This document shows positions 1 through 7,646 of a DNA stretch of 57,663 bases, one piece after another. Location of the stretch: assembly GCA_025997595.1 (NCBI GenBank), contig BNUU01000008.1, forward strand, positions 1-57,663, in the 5' to 3' direction. The notes under the pieces are model-generated. The model ran no database searches. It saw only the letters and a list, made by a program, of their open reading frames with translations, and was not told the origin of the DNA. Positions within the stretch are counted from its first letter, which is position 1; each line of letters starts with the position of its first letter. The position numbers and the translations under genes were made by a program. The DNA is from Spirochaetia bacterium (GTDB lineage Bacteria; Spirochaetota; Spirochaetia; Treponematales; Breznakiellaceae).

Positions 1-89
1 TGTGTTTTTTTTTTCCAGCCGAAGAACGCCTACCAGATCCTTGCCCGTGGCCTGAGTTCTGCCCTTGTCTTCTCCGCTCTTTTACCTTT

Positions 90-105
90 CCCCCCCCCCC
101 CCCCC
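90..105. repeat. poly-C tract (16 C) upstream of truncated repeat gene
   Basis: An uninterrupted run of 16 C ends 70 bases before the ATG of the truncated GxxExxY-like gene. The same position is a 15-base run beside the copy at 57.4 kb and a 6-base run beside the copy at 4.2 kb. Homopolymers of this length slip during replication, so length variation between cells is expected. Confidence 0.85.
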
Positions 106-175
106 GTTGAACCTCGAAATCTAGCTGTTTTTACCGTAAAAGTCCTATTCTCATCCCCTGTTGACGGGGGTATCC

Positions 176-406
176 ATGTCCGTTAACCATACCCCCTCCG
201 CCGTTCTCTGCCCCATCAAGCGGGCGGCGCGGAAGATCCATGCCCAGCTCGGCGGCGGCTTACTAACCGGCGTTTACCTCGACGCCCTGGAAGCCTGGTT
301 CACCGGCGGTACATTTCTATCTCTGTGCGGACCAGGATGTATTGAATATCCTCTGCGAGGGCAAAATAGCCTGGTTCCCCATGAAGTGGAATTCCCTGCG
401 GGATGA
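176..406 (+). pseudogene. truncated GxxExxY-family protein (copy 1)
   Basis: The first ~46 codons after ATG 176 are nearly identical to the two full-length copies at 3729-4244 and 56928-57443 (MSVNHTPSAVLCPIKRAARK and the following GLLTGVY region). Identity stops at the second glycine of a WFxGG motif near position 312. The sequence then switches to an unrelated glycosyltransferase fragment in another frame, and translation runs on only to a stop at 404-406. The conserved leader, including the poly-C tract, is kept. A TTG at 161 is an alternative start. The gene is clearly broken by recombination or insertion and is unlikely to make the ancestral product. Confidence 0.8.
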
Positions 407-830
407 CGACCTCCCCACCCTAGCGGACCACCAGGCCGCCGAATACGCCGAATCCCGCGCAAACCCCGCCATCATTCACCTCAACGGCGACAAACCCTGG
501 AAGAAGGCCGCAGGCCCGGCCGCCGACACTACCCGCCACGCCCGCTTCTGGGACTACGCCTCCCGCACCCCCTTCGAGGCCGAGCTCCGCGCCATGCTCG
601 CCGACTACCAAGCGCGCACCACCGCCCCCATCGACCCGGAAACCGACGAAGCCATCTTTTTCAGCAACACCCTCCGCGAAACCGAACAGACCGAAGCCCA
701 ACTCCAAACCGCCGGCATCGCCACCAAACGCGGCTCCGGCGCAGAAGGCTGCGCCTATAACATCTATGTGTCCAAAGACGACGTGGAAAAAGCCTTCGCG
801 GTATTAATGGAAACCGGCGGAGACGAATGA
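312..830 (+). pseudogene. 3' fragment of a family 8 glycosyltransferase with a DUF2007-like tail
   Basis: Reading in frame from about 312 gives HFYLCADQDVLNILCEGKIA and then a WFPMKWN stretch; later comes HLNGDKPWK. DQDVLN and the H-x2-GDKPWK signature are the usual C-terminal motifs of GT8 (LPS galactosyl/glucosyl) transferases. The N-terminal nucleotide-sugar domain, with its DxD, is missing because it was replaced by the truncated repeat gene upstream. The last ~65 residues (IFFSNTLRETEQTEAQLQTA, then YNIYVSKDDVEKAF) resemble the small DUF2007 signal-transduction domain, perhaps fused to the transferase. No complete start is available (TTG at 342 lies inside the motif), so it is called a fragment. 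Confidence 0.65.
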
Positions 831-862
831 AAAACACTGAAGAATTTTTAACCGCTGCATAA

Positions 863-890
863 TTGACAAAATAAAAAAATATGATAAAAT
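863..890 (+). promoter_or_regulatory. sigma-70 promoter of the nucleotidyltransferase gene
   Basis: TTGACA at 863-868, 16-base spacer, TAAAAT at 885-890. The ATG at 897 lies only 6 bases past the -10 box and no Shine-Dalgarno sequence is present, so the transcript may be leaderless. Confidence 0.6.
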
Positions 891-896
891 GTAAAC

Positions 897-1190
897 ATGG
901 AACTTAATATTCCCCCAAAATATCGAAAAGATATTGAAAGTGCCACAAATTTACTCAAAAAAGAAGGCTGTCAATCAGTTTTTCTGTTTGGCTCTCTGGT
1001 TACAGGAAAAGTGCATGATGATTCTGATATAGATATTGGTATAAAAGGGCTCCCCAAGGGCAAGTTTTTTGATGTGTATTCAAGAATATATTTTGACATA
1101 GAAAATAAAATTGATTTAGTTGATTTTGATACAAATTCTGATTTTTATTCAATGCTAAATAGCATTGGCGAGGTTGTTCAAATTGGATGA
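897..1190 (+). CDS. MntA-type nucleotidyltransferase antitoxin
   Basis: A 97-residue minimal nucleotidyltransferase. The sequence FGSLVTGKVHDDSDIDIGIK (about residues 31-50) holds the GS motif and the D-x-D metal-binding pair of the pol-beta superfamily. MNT proteins of this size act as antitoxins that AMPylate or otherwise silence a HEPN RNase partner, and a HEPN-like gene follows directly. The gene is AT-rich compared with flanking core genes, which fits horizontal acquisition. The start follows from the promoter position; no ribosome-binding site is visible. Confidence 0.82.
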   Translation: MELNIPPKYRKDIESATNLLKKEGCQSVFLFGSLVTGKVHDDSDIDIGIKGLPKGKFFDVYSRIYFDIENKIDLVDFDTNSDFYSMLNSIGEVVQIG

Positions 1191-1251
1191 CGCCACGCTG
1201 CCGAATGGCAGCGAAGTAAATAACATTCCTCTCGGCAAACGGCCCGAAGGG

Positions 1252-1704
1252 ATGTATGAAATCGTAAAAATAAAAGTTGAACATGAAATTTCACGGATAG
1301 AGAAATTATTGGCAGATGTAAAGCCCTTATTGGATTTATGTAAAATAAAAGAACCCGATATTATAGAAATGACTGCGGCGGCTCAAGTATTACATTCATT
1401 TTATAATGGCGTGGAAAGTGTTATCGTATTATTTTTTAAGTACATAAATGAAAAATTACCTAATGATATTAGGTGGCATAAAACTTTATTTGAAATGGCC
1501 TTTGGAACTAATTCAAAAAGTATAAGAATCGTTAGGGATGATATAAAAAAGAAGTTGGAAAAATATTTGCTGTTTAGGCATTTTATAAGGCATGCATATA
1601 GCTCAGAATTAGACTGGAATGAAATGGGACCGTTAATAAAAGGAATTGAGAACATATGGGAAATTGTAAAGGCCGATTTTGAAATATTCATAGAAAATAA
1701 TTGA
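1252..1704 (+). CDS. HepT-like HEPN RNase toxin
   Basis: About 150 helical residues ending in IEIFIENN-like sequence. It contains RHFIRHAY near residues 106-113, matching the R-x4-H catalytic motif of HEPN ribonucleases, and the SFYNGVE motif common in HepT-like partners of MNT proteins. Together with the upstream nucleotidyltransferase it forms a MntA/HepT-type toxin-antitoxin module. The start is uncertain. The frame is open back to TTG 1165 and TTG 1183, the latter with GAGG about 10 bases upstream, whereas ATG 1252 begins the conserved domain but has a crowded AAGGG. With the earlier starts the gene would overlap the antitoxin by up to 26 bases. Confidence 0.72.
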   Translation: MYEIVKIKVEHEISRIEKLLADVKPLLDLCKIKEPDIIEMTAAAQVLHSFYNGVESVIVLFFKYINEKLPNDIRWHKTLFEMAFGTNSKSIRIVRDDIKKKLEKYLLFRHFIRHAYSSELDWNEMGPLIKGIENIWEIVKADFEIFIENN

Positions 1705-1821
1705 AAGTGCCCAAGCTTGCGGTTGTATATAATTTTATTTTATTAGTATAAGCAAAAATAAATAATTCTGCCGCATGATCGTAGAATGGCTCTCTTTGTT
1801 TTGCCGAATCTATAACCACTT

Positions 1822-1853
1822 AAAAAAGGCCGCCCCCGGTTAGGAGGCGGCCA
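1822..1853 (-). terminator. intrinsic terminator of the repetitive lipoprotein (cassette 1)
   Basis: On the minus strand a GGCCGCC/GGCGGCC stem is followed by six T. The same terminator, nearly identical in sequence, sits after the paralogous lipoprotein at 55.1 kb, so it belongs to the duplicated cassette. Confidence 0.85.
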
Positions 1854-1886
1854 TTGATCTACGCGGCTGCTCCCGCGTATGGAAGA

Positions 1887-3665
1887 TTAGGATTTAGACG
1901 TACCTACAACTACCTTGATATCACTGCCATAGCTGCTGCCGCCAGTTGACGCAGCGTTTACTACAAACACGGTATCCTTGGTAATAATCGCACCGGCAGC
2001 GGCGGTACTATCATCCACAACAGTAGAACCGATATTGCCGGCCGCATTATTAGTACCGCTATCGGATAAATCACCTGCTCCGATACTTTTTCCGACCGCG
2101 CCCTTACCTGAGCCGGTACCGGTAGAAATAGCGCCGCCGTTTCCGAGAGCGTTACTACTATTACCGGCGGCGAGTACGAGGAAGCCGCCTGACGCAATGT
2201 TGATGGTTCCCGCAGCGCTCAAGTCGATGATAGCCCGATTCAACGCCAGGTCGCCTGTTACCTCGATAGTCGCGTCGCCGGTAAGGGTCACAACACCCGC
2301 AGTAAACGCCGCTATAGTATCATCGGTGGCGATGATGCCGTTACCGATGATCAGTTTTTTGGTATCGGCGGATGCCTTGAATTTGAGGGAGCCGCCCGTA
2401 GCATTACCTTCAAGACTCCATCCCTTAGTGGCGGTAACGTCCGTAATGGAACCGCCCGCCGCAAGGACGATTGGGGCCGCAGTGTCCGCTGCTATCGCAG
2501 AAACTTCAATGGTAGGAGTGGCAGAGCCCTTATAGGTGACTGTTGTACCGGCTGCTGTTGTTGTTCCAAGGGTTACCCCACTCACGACGAGAACGCCGTT
2601 GGCGGAGCCGTCTTTGATGATACCGTTTACGGTAATTGTTTTTCCCGCAGTGGTGCTCAGGGTTGCGCTGTTTGCAACAGTGATAACACCGGTGGAGTTG
2701 ACCGTGACGTTTGCGCCCGGCGCAAATCCTGTCGCGGAGCTACCGAGAGCGAGGGTACCGTCTACCGTTATATTACCGGTTGTGGTCAGGGTCGCGGCGC
2801 CGCTAAAGGTAAGCTTACCGCCTTTGTTTACCGTGATGGTGTTGGTACCGAAAGAAGTTACAACGGCAGAAAAAGTGAGACCCACATTCTTAGGGACGAC
2901 AAGGTTACCTGTTTCAGTAAAGACAGCGCCGGTGCCTACGGTGAGATCGCCTAATACAGGCTGTGTTGAAGCCACAAGGCCAAGAATGGTCGCCCACTCA
3001 GCCTCTGTTGCTGTTGCTGTCGCAGTATAAGCAACCGCACCGCCATAAATGGCGCCATCGTCAAAATGAAGTACGGCCTCGGGCAGCGACTGGCCGGTTT
3101 TCACCCATGTGCCATTTGACCAGTTGGTAGATACAGGAATGTCAGCATCAGCAATCACTCCCGTTGTTACGACCCCGTCTGCTACGGTTTTAGCGGGCTT
3201 CAGATTTGTCAAAGCGGTTGTCAATTTACCGCCGGCTTTGATGTTCAAAGCGCCGGGTGCTGTAGTTGAACCCGTCTCTCCATTGCCTAGACCAATGAAA
3301 ATGTTTTGGTTACCGCTAAGCGTGGTCCCGTTGGTGATGTTCAAGGTACCGCCGATGTTCAATGGGCCGGTCAAGGGCACATTAACGTAGGCATTAACCG
3401 TAAAATTTGGCGGTATGGTGAGACCTGAGGTTACGACAGCCACCGGTCCAACCACAGCGTAGGGACCGGCTAATGAAGTGTCACCGTCGCCGTTGTCGTA
3501 CGCAGCAATCGCAAGCTCAAGCTCGGCCCAGCTTACCGGGGTACCTTCAACGCCGGAGGAGACGCTGCCACCGCCGTCCCCGGCGCCGTCACCGCATCCT
3601 ACAAAAACGAGAGAGATTGTCAGCAGCAAAGCTGCCGCAATCGTCCAGAGTTGATTCTTTTTCAT
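1887..3665 (-). CDS. large repetitive surface lipoprotein (cassette 1)
   Basis: 592 residues. MKKNQLWTIAAALLLTISLV begins a lipoprotein signal peptide, followed by FVGC as a spirochetal lipobox. The mature part is Gly/Thr/Ala/Val-rich with short beta-strand-and-turn units (for example GNITVDGTLAL, GKTITVNGIIKDG), as expected for a right-handed beta-helix or autotransporter-passenger-like fold. No catalytic motif is visible. Its paralogue at 55128-56867 shares the signal peptide and composition but has diverged in the repeats. GGAGGAT lies 6 bases before the ATG. The gene lies 63 bases downstream of a GxxExxY-like gene on the same strand, probably in one transcript. A surface-exposed antigen or adhesin-like role is inferred, not shown. 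Confidence 0.8.
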   Translation of the reverse strand: MKKNQLWTIAAALLLTISLVFVGCGDGAGDGGGSVSSGVEGTPVSWAELELAIAAYDNGDGDTSLAGPYAVVGPVAVVTSGLTIPPNFTVNAYVNVPLTGPLNIGGTLNITNGTTLSGNQNIFIGLGNGETGSTTAPGALNIKAGGKLTTALTNLKPAKTVADGVVTTGVIADADIPVSTNWSNGTWVKTGQSLPEAVLHFDDGAIYGGAVAYTATATATEAEWATILGLVASTQPVLGDLTVGTGAVFTETGNLVVPKNVGLTFSAVVTSFGTNTITVNKGGKLTFSGAATLTTTGNITVDGTLALGSSATGFAPGANVTVNSTGVITVANSATLSTTAGKTITVNGIIKDGSANGVLVVSGVTLGTTTAAGTTVTYKGSATPTIEVSAIAADTAAPIVLAAGGSITDVTATKGWSLEGNATGGSLKFKASADTKKLIIGNGIIATDDTIAAFTAGVVTLTGDATIEVTGDLALNRAIIDLSAAGTINIASGGFLVLAAGNSSNALGNGGAISTGTGSGKGAVGKSIGAGDLSDSGTNNAAGNIGSTVVDDSTAAAGAIITKDTVFVVNAASTGGSSYGSDIKVVVGTSKS

Positions 3666-3687
3666 ATAGAATCCTCCATCTTTAACT

Positions 3688-3771
3688 TTCTGCCACGGCC
3701 AACGGCCGTTCTGGCATTGAAACCATATCTATCCTTCTGCCGCGGCCATTGGCCGCTTTGGCATTGAAACC
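3688..3771 (-). repeat. 37-nt imperfect direct repeat with internal hairpins (cassette 1)
   Basis: Two 37-nt copies (3688-3724 and 3735-3771) start on the minus strand with GGTTTCAATGCC and each hold a CGGCC/GGCCG inverted repeat. The second copy encodes the C-terminus of the GxxExxY-like protein (VSMPKRPMAAAE). The first lies between that gene and the lipoprotein and reads as a mini-ORF with the same tail. The duplication is kept in the cassette at 56.9 kb. Confidence 0.75.
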
Positions 3772-4244
3772 TTGGGTATGAGGTCCGGGGGGATCAGGCC
3801 CTGTTCCTGTTTGAACCGGTGCTCGTAGGCGCGGTGAACTACATGGGCGCTCTCAAACTCACTGCGGCCAAAATTCATGATGATCCCCAGGGGGAGGCCT
3901 GTATCGTTCAGCGCGAACCAGAGGTTCTGCAGGGCTTTTTCCGAGACAGGGTCCGGCTGGGACAGGACCCGTACCAGCACGGTGCGGTGTTTAAAGGTAA
4001 AATCGGCCCGGAGTCCGTCGGACAGGGCGCTGCGGGGCAGGACGCTGCCGTCCGCCAGGCGGCGCTCCCCCACGGGGGACAGGAGGACATTCCGCTCCAT
4101 GCCGTTTTTGCCGCCGGAAAACCAGGTTTCCAGGGCGTCGAGGTAGACGCCGGTGAGCTGGCCGCCGCCGAGCTGGGCGTGGATCTTCCGCGCCGCCCGC
4201 TTGATGGGGCAGAGAACAGCGGAGGGGGTATGGTTAACGGACAT
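3729..4244 (-). CDS. GxxExxY-family protein with a degenerate active site (copy 2)
   Basis: 171 residues from ATG 4244; an in-frame TTG five codons upstream is an alternative start. The order IKRAARKIHAQLGGG, then LTGVYLDAL, then GLRADFTF, then LPLGIIMNFGR matches the GxxExxY family (PF13366), a PD-(D/E)XK-like fold. The signature glutamate is threonine here, and the strand that normally carries E-x-K reads VLVRVL, so nuclease activity is doubtful. The GLRAD aspartate remains. This is the first gene of a two-gene cassette with the lipoprotein at 1887-3665. A conserved leader with a short, interrupted G run (4317-4322) precedes it. Function unknown; a regulatory or binding role is possible. 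Confidence 0.7.
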   Translation of the reverse strand: MSVNHTPSAVLCPIKRAARKIHAQLGGGQLTGVYLDALETWFSGGKNGMERNVLLSPVGERRLADGSVLPRSALSDGLRADFTFKHRTVLVRVLSQPDPVSEKALQNLWFALNDTGLPLGIIMNFGRSEFESAHVVHRAYEHRFKQEQGLIPPDLIPKVSMPKRPMAAAEG

Positions 4245-4316
4245 GGACGCCCCCGTCAACAGGGGATGAGGATATGACTTTTACGGTAAAAACAACTAGA
4301 TTTCGAGGTTCAACGA

Positions 4317-4322
4317 GGGGGG
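4317..4322. repeat. short G tract (6 G) upstream of copy 2
   Basis: This is the homologous position of the 16- and 15-base runs beside copies 1 and 3. Here the run is only six G, separated from the conserved CAACG by one A. It may represent a contracted, fixed state of the tract. Confidence 0.6.
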
Positions 4323-4460
4323 TAAATGTTATATGCCGGAACATCTCCGGATGGTTACCGCGTGACATCACTTAGTAATATATCGCAGGGGAAGTGGAAT
4401 ATCAACTATTTCTCCCACTTTCGGTAATTTTTTTTGCGATACCCCTAGGGATAAAATTTA

Positions 4461-4489
4461 TTGACAGATATTTCCCCTTATGGTACCCT
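4461..4489 (+). promoter_or_regulatory. candidate promoter of the dhaL-dhaK-rpiB-tkt operon
   Basis: TTGACA (4461-4466), 17-base spacer, TACCCT (4484-4489). It is the best sigma-70 match in the 323-base gap between the diverging cassette and dhaL. The rest of the gap holds only a small CCGGA/TCCGG hairpin near 4336-4353. Confidence 0.45.
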
Positions 4490-4567
4490 TAATTGTTAAA
4501 AATATTTCTTTATTAGTGAATTGATAGAGGTTCTTGTCTTGGTGAAAATATAAGAGGAGCGTTTTAA

Positions 4568-5197
4568 ATGGATAAACTTACCCAGCAACAGGTTGAATTG
4601 GTGGTAAAAACCATGGCGGATACGGCTCTTGAAAACGAGGCCTATTTTTCCGAGCTTGACGGCGTCATGGGGGATGCGGATTTCGGGGTGTCCCTGGCTG
4701 ACGGGTTTAAGGCGATTCTGGCGGGTTGGGGTGGTTTTGATCATTCCGATATCGGCCAGTTTCTGATCAATGCGGGGTCCGCCATCATGGGACACGCCGG
4801 GGGCTGCTCGGGCACGGTCTGGGGTACCCTTTTCAAGATGACCGGACGTTCTTTTAAAGGCAAAACCGCCATAACCATTGATGATATTATTACCGGTCTT
4901 AAAAGCGCCATGACCAGCATCACCGAAAAGGGCGGCGCCGTTCCCGGTGATAAAACCCTCCTTGATGCCCTGGACGATATCGTGAAAACCCTGGAGGCGA
5001 ATACCGGCGCTGATCTGCTCGATGCCTTCAAAAAAGCCTCCGATGCGGCGGTAGCGACCCGGGACCGGACCAAGCAGTGGACCGCAAAACGGGGCCGCCA
5101 ATCCTTTACCGGCGACCGGAGCATCGGTACCTTCGATCCGGGGATTGTGGCCGTGGGCGATATGACCGTGGCGATTGTAAAAGCCCTGGGAGCATAA
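4568..5197 (+). CDS. dhaL: DhaL-type kinase subunit
   Basis: 209 residues, the usual size of DhaL, the ADP/ATP-binding subunit of dihydroxyacetone-type kinases. The Mg-binding motif appears as LDGVMGDADFG (residues 30-40), keeping D31, D36 and D38 but with F39 where His is usual. The nucleotide-binding loop GHAGGCSGTVWG follows near residue 75. GAGG lies 9-12 bases before the ATG. It is the first gene of a cluster with dhaK, an RpiB-like isomerase and split transketolase. No DhaM/PTS phosphodonor gene is nearby, so direct ATP use is likely. The substrate may be a ketotetrose rather than dihydroxyacetone (inference). Confidence 0.88.
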   Translation: MDKLTQQQVELVVKTMADTALENEAYFSELDGVMGDADFGVSLADGFKAILAGWGGFDHSDIGQFLINAGSAIMGHAGGCSGTVWGTLFKMTGRSFKGKTAITIDDIITGLKSAMTSITEKGGAVPGDKTLLDALDDIVKTLEANTGADLLDAFKKASDAAVATRDRTKQWTAKRGRQSFTGDRSIGTFDPGIVAVGDMTVAIVKALGA

Positions 5198-5264
5198 AAC
5201 CGTATTTCCGAAAACGGCCCGTAGGGGGCCGCCCAGTATAAACAATCTTTTTAAGGAGTAGAAA

Positions 5265-6257
5265 ATGAAGAAATTTGTGAACGATCCCGCCAATTTCGTA
5301 AAGGAAATGATCGAGGGGGTTTACCTTGCCAATCAGGATAAACTCAAATGGGTTCCGGAATATAATATTCTGTACCGCGCCGACCTGCCCAAGAACAAGG
5401 TCGCCATTATGCAGGGTTCCGGTTCCGGCCACGAGCCGGCCCATATTATGTGCGTGGGAAAGGGCTTTCTGGACGCCGCCTGCCCGGGGGGTGTTTTTGC
5501 CGCCCCGCCCATGACCTATGTCCTTGAGTGTTCCAAGCTCCTTAAAAACGATAAGGGCGTGCTGCATCTGATTAACAACTATCAGGGCGATCGAATGGCC
5601 TGGGCCAATGCAAAGGAAGAAGCGGAAGATCTGGGCATTAAGATCGGCGTGGTAATCATTGATGATGATGTGTCGGTGAAGAACAGTACCTATACCGTGG
5701 GCCGCCGGGGGGTCGCGGGTAACTTCTTTATCATTAAGGCCGTGGGGGCCGCTTCGGAAAAAGGCGCCGGCCTTGAGGAATTGGTAGCCCTGGGCAACAA
5801 GGTGAACAGCGTTACCCGCTCCATGGGCGTGGCGCTGACCTCCTGTGTTCCCCCTGCCAAAGGAAGTCCCATATTTGAAATCGGCCCCGATGAAATGGAG
5901 GTTGGCATTGGTATCCATGGTGAACCCGGACGCCGCCGGGAGAAGATCAAGAGCGCCAAGGACATTGTGGAAGAACTCTTTACGGCCATCTACGACGATC
6001 TTCCCTTTGCAAAGGGTGATCGGGTGGCGGTAATGGTGAACGGCCTTGGGGGCACCCCCATCAGCGAACTCTATCTCCTCTACCGTGAAGCGGCCCTGAA
6101 ATGCAGGGAGAAGGGGCTGACCATCGCCAAAAACTACGTGGGCAACTACTGCACCTCCCTGGAGATGGCGGGCTTCTCCCTGACCCTGGTAAAGCTTGAT
6201 AAGGAAATTGAAACCCTCCTGAATGACCCTGCGGAAATTCCGATCCGGGTATTCTAA
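5265..6257 (+). CDS. dhaK: DhaK-type kinase, substrate-binding subunit
   Basis: 330 residues. GSGSGHEP (51-58) supplies the catalytic His56 position and GIGIHGEPG the His218 that forms a covalent hemiaminal with the ketose in E. coli DhaK. The usual KNYTGD motif reads NNYQGD (104-109): Asp109 is kept but Lys104 is Asn. That departure inside the substrate pocket, with the isomerase and transketolase genes downstream, points to a substrate such as erythrulose rather than dihydroxyacetone; this is inference. AAGGAG precedes the start. The 67-base gap to dhaL carries no terminator. Confidence 0.88.
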   Translation: MKKFVNDPANFVKEMIEGVYLANQDKLKWVPEYNILYRADLPKNKVAIMQGSGSGHEPAHIMCVGKGFLDAACPGGVFAAPPMTYVLECSKLLKNDKGVLHLINNYQGDRMAWANAKEEAEDLGIKIGVVIIDDDVSVKNSTYTVGRRGVAGNFFIIKAVGAASEKGAGLEELVALGNKVNSVTRSMGVALTSCVPPAKGSPIFEIGPDEMEVGIGIHGEPGRRREKIKSAKDIVEELFTAIYDDLPFAKGDRVAVMVNGLGGTPISELYLLYREAALKCREKGLTIAKNYVGNYCTSLEMAGFSLTLVKLDKEIETLLNDPAEIPIRVF

Positions 6258-6350
6258 AACCTTTTCTGCCGGAACCTTCATAAATAGATACGAAACGTGC
6301 TACTGTTTTGTATTGTTGAGGGTTCCGGTTGTTTTTTTAAGGAGTGAGTC

Positions 6351-6788
6351 ATGAAAATTGCGATAGGCTGCGATCCGAATGCGGTGGATTTAAAGAAGAT
6401 CCTTATTCCCTTTATCGAAAAATTGGGGCATCAGGTTAAGGATTACGGAAGCGATGACCCTATATACGCCAATGTGGCAATCACCGTGGCGGAAGATGTG
6501 GCAAAGGGCGTCTGTGACCGGGGTATCCTGATCTGCGGTACCGGCATCGGGGTGTCCATAGCGGCCAACAAGGTAAAGGGCGCCTATGCCGCCTGTGTTT
6601 CCAATGTTTACCAGGCCCAGCGGGCAACCCTGAGCAATAACGCGAATATTATCACCCTGGGCGCCCAGGTTATCGGTTCGGAACTGGCCAAGTGTCTGGC
6701 GGAGGCCTACCTGGCGAACACCTACGATCCGGCTTCCCGCTCGGCTCCCAAGGTTAACCGGATTACCGATTACGAAAAAGGAGCGTAG
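6351..6788 (+). CDS. RpiB/LacA/LacB-family sugar-phosphate isomerase
   Basis: 145 residues. The catalytic Cys lies in LICGTGIGVSIAANK (C62). Canonical ribose-5-phosphate isomerase B has an Asp-His in its first loop and a His-Asn pair before the late strand; here these read GCDPNAV and LSNNANI (S95-N96). The enzyme is therefore probably not a standard ribose-5-phosphate isomerase. Members of this superfamily convert erythrulose-4-phosphate to erythrose-4-phosphate in tetritol pathways, which would link the kinase upstream to the transketolase downstream. AAGGAG lies 7 bases before the ATG. Confidence 0.8.
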   Translation: MKIAIGCDPNAVDLKKILIPFIEKLGHQVKDYGSDDPIYANVAITVAEDVAKGVCDRGILICGTGIGVSIAANKVKGAYAACVSNVYQAQRATLSNNANIITLGAQVIGSELAKCLAEAYLANTYDPASRSAPKVNRITDYEKGA

Positions 6789-6794
6789 GCCATT

Positions 6795-7646
6795 ATGAGT
6801 GATGCTGTTATTGGCGATTTGGAAAATAAGGCTGCCCGGTGCCGGCGTAATGTACTCAGAATGATTGAGGCCGGAGGGGCCGGTCACATGGGGGGCGCCC
6901 TTTCCTGCATTGATATCGCTGCCGCCCTCTATTTTCAGGTGATGAAGGTGGACCCCGCCAATCCCAGACTCCCCGACCGGGACCGGTTTATCCTGTCTGC
7001 GGGGCACAAGTGTATGGCCCAATACGCCGTCCTGGCGGAACGGGGCTTCTTTGGCAAGGAAGTGCTGGACACCTATGGCTCCCTGAATACCAAAATTCCC
7101 GGCCACCCGGATATGCACAAGCTCCCCGGGGTAGAGGCCAATACGGGCGCATTGGGACACGGCCTTTCCATCGCCCTGGGCATGGCTCTGGGGCTGCGGC
7201 TGGAGGGCAAAAAATCCCGGACCTTTGTGATCATGGGTGACGGGGAGCTGGCGGAAGGCTCCAACTGGGAGGCGGCCGCAGCTGCGGCCCACTACAAGGC
7301 GGATAACCTGGTTCTGTTTGTCGATAATAACGGTCTCCAGATTGGGGGCAAAACCACGGATGTGATGAATATGGACCCCGTGGGGGATCACTTCAAAGCC
7401 TTCGGCTGGTCGGTGACGGACATCGACGGTAACAGCATGAAGGAGATCCTTGATGCGGTGGGAAAGGTTCCCTTTACTCCGGGCAAGCCTTCCCTCATCG
7501 TGGCCCATACGGTCAAGGCCAAGGGTATCTCCTTTGCCGAGGGGGTGGCCAAGTACCACTACTGGACGCCCGCAGGGGATGAGCTTACGCAGGCCATAGC
7601 TGAAGTGGATGCACGGATCCAAAAAACTGAGGAGGCAAAGCGGTGA
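6795..7646 (+). CDS. transketolase, N-terminal (TPP-binding) subunit
   Basis: 283 residues with GHMGGALSCIDI, the early HGLSIALGMALG region and the thiamine-diphosphate motif running from GDGELAEGSNWE to VDNNG. It matches the N-terminal half of a split transketolase. The C-terminal half follows with a 4-base overlap, so the two are translationally coupled and should form a heterotetramer. The first gene of the pair starts 6 bases after the isomerase stop. The reaction expected is two-carbon transfer using erythrose-4-phosphate, which fits the upstream genes. Confidence 0.9.
   Translation: MSDAVIGDLENKAARCRRNVLRMIEAGGAGHMGGALSCIDIAAALYFQVMKVDPANPRLPDRDRFILSAGHKCMAQYAVLAERGFFGKEVLDTYGSLNTKIPGHPDMHKLPGVEANTGALGHGLSIALGMALGLRLEGKKSRTFVIMGDGELAEGSNWEAAAAAAHYKADNLVLFVDNNGLQIGGKTTDVMNMDPVGDHFKAFGWSVTDIDGNSMKEILDAVGKVPFTPGKPSLIVAHTVKAKGISFAEGVAKYHYWTPAGDELTQAIAEVDARIQKTEEAKR

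Noticed and set aside
1978..3030. Long + strand open frames opposite the first repetitive lipoprotein
   Set aside because: They lack start signals, have Pro/Val-rich content typical of antisense of G/T-rich repeats, and the minus frame has a signal peptide, ribosome-binding site and terminator.
3688..3771. Repeats beginning GGTTTCAATGCC that look like CRISPR repeats
   Set aside because: There are only two units per site with ~10 bases between them, one is coding, and no cas gene is present.
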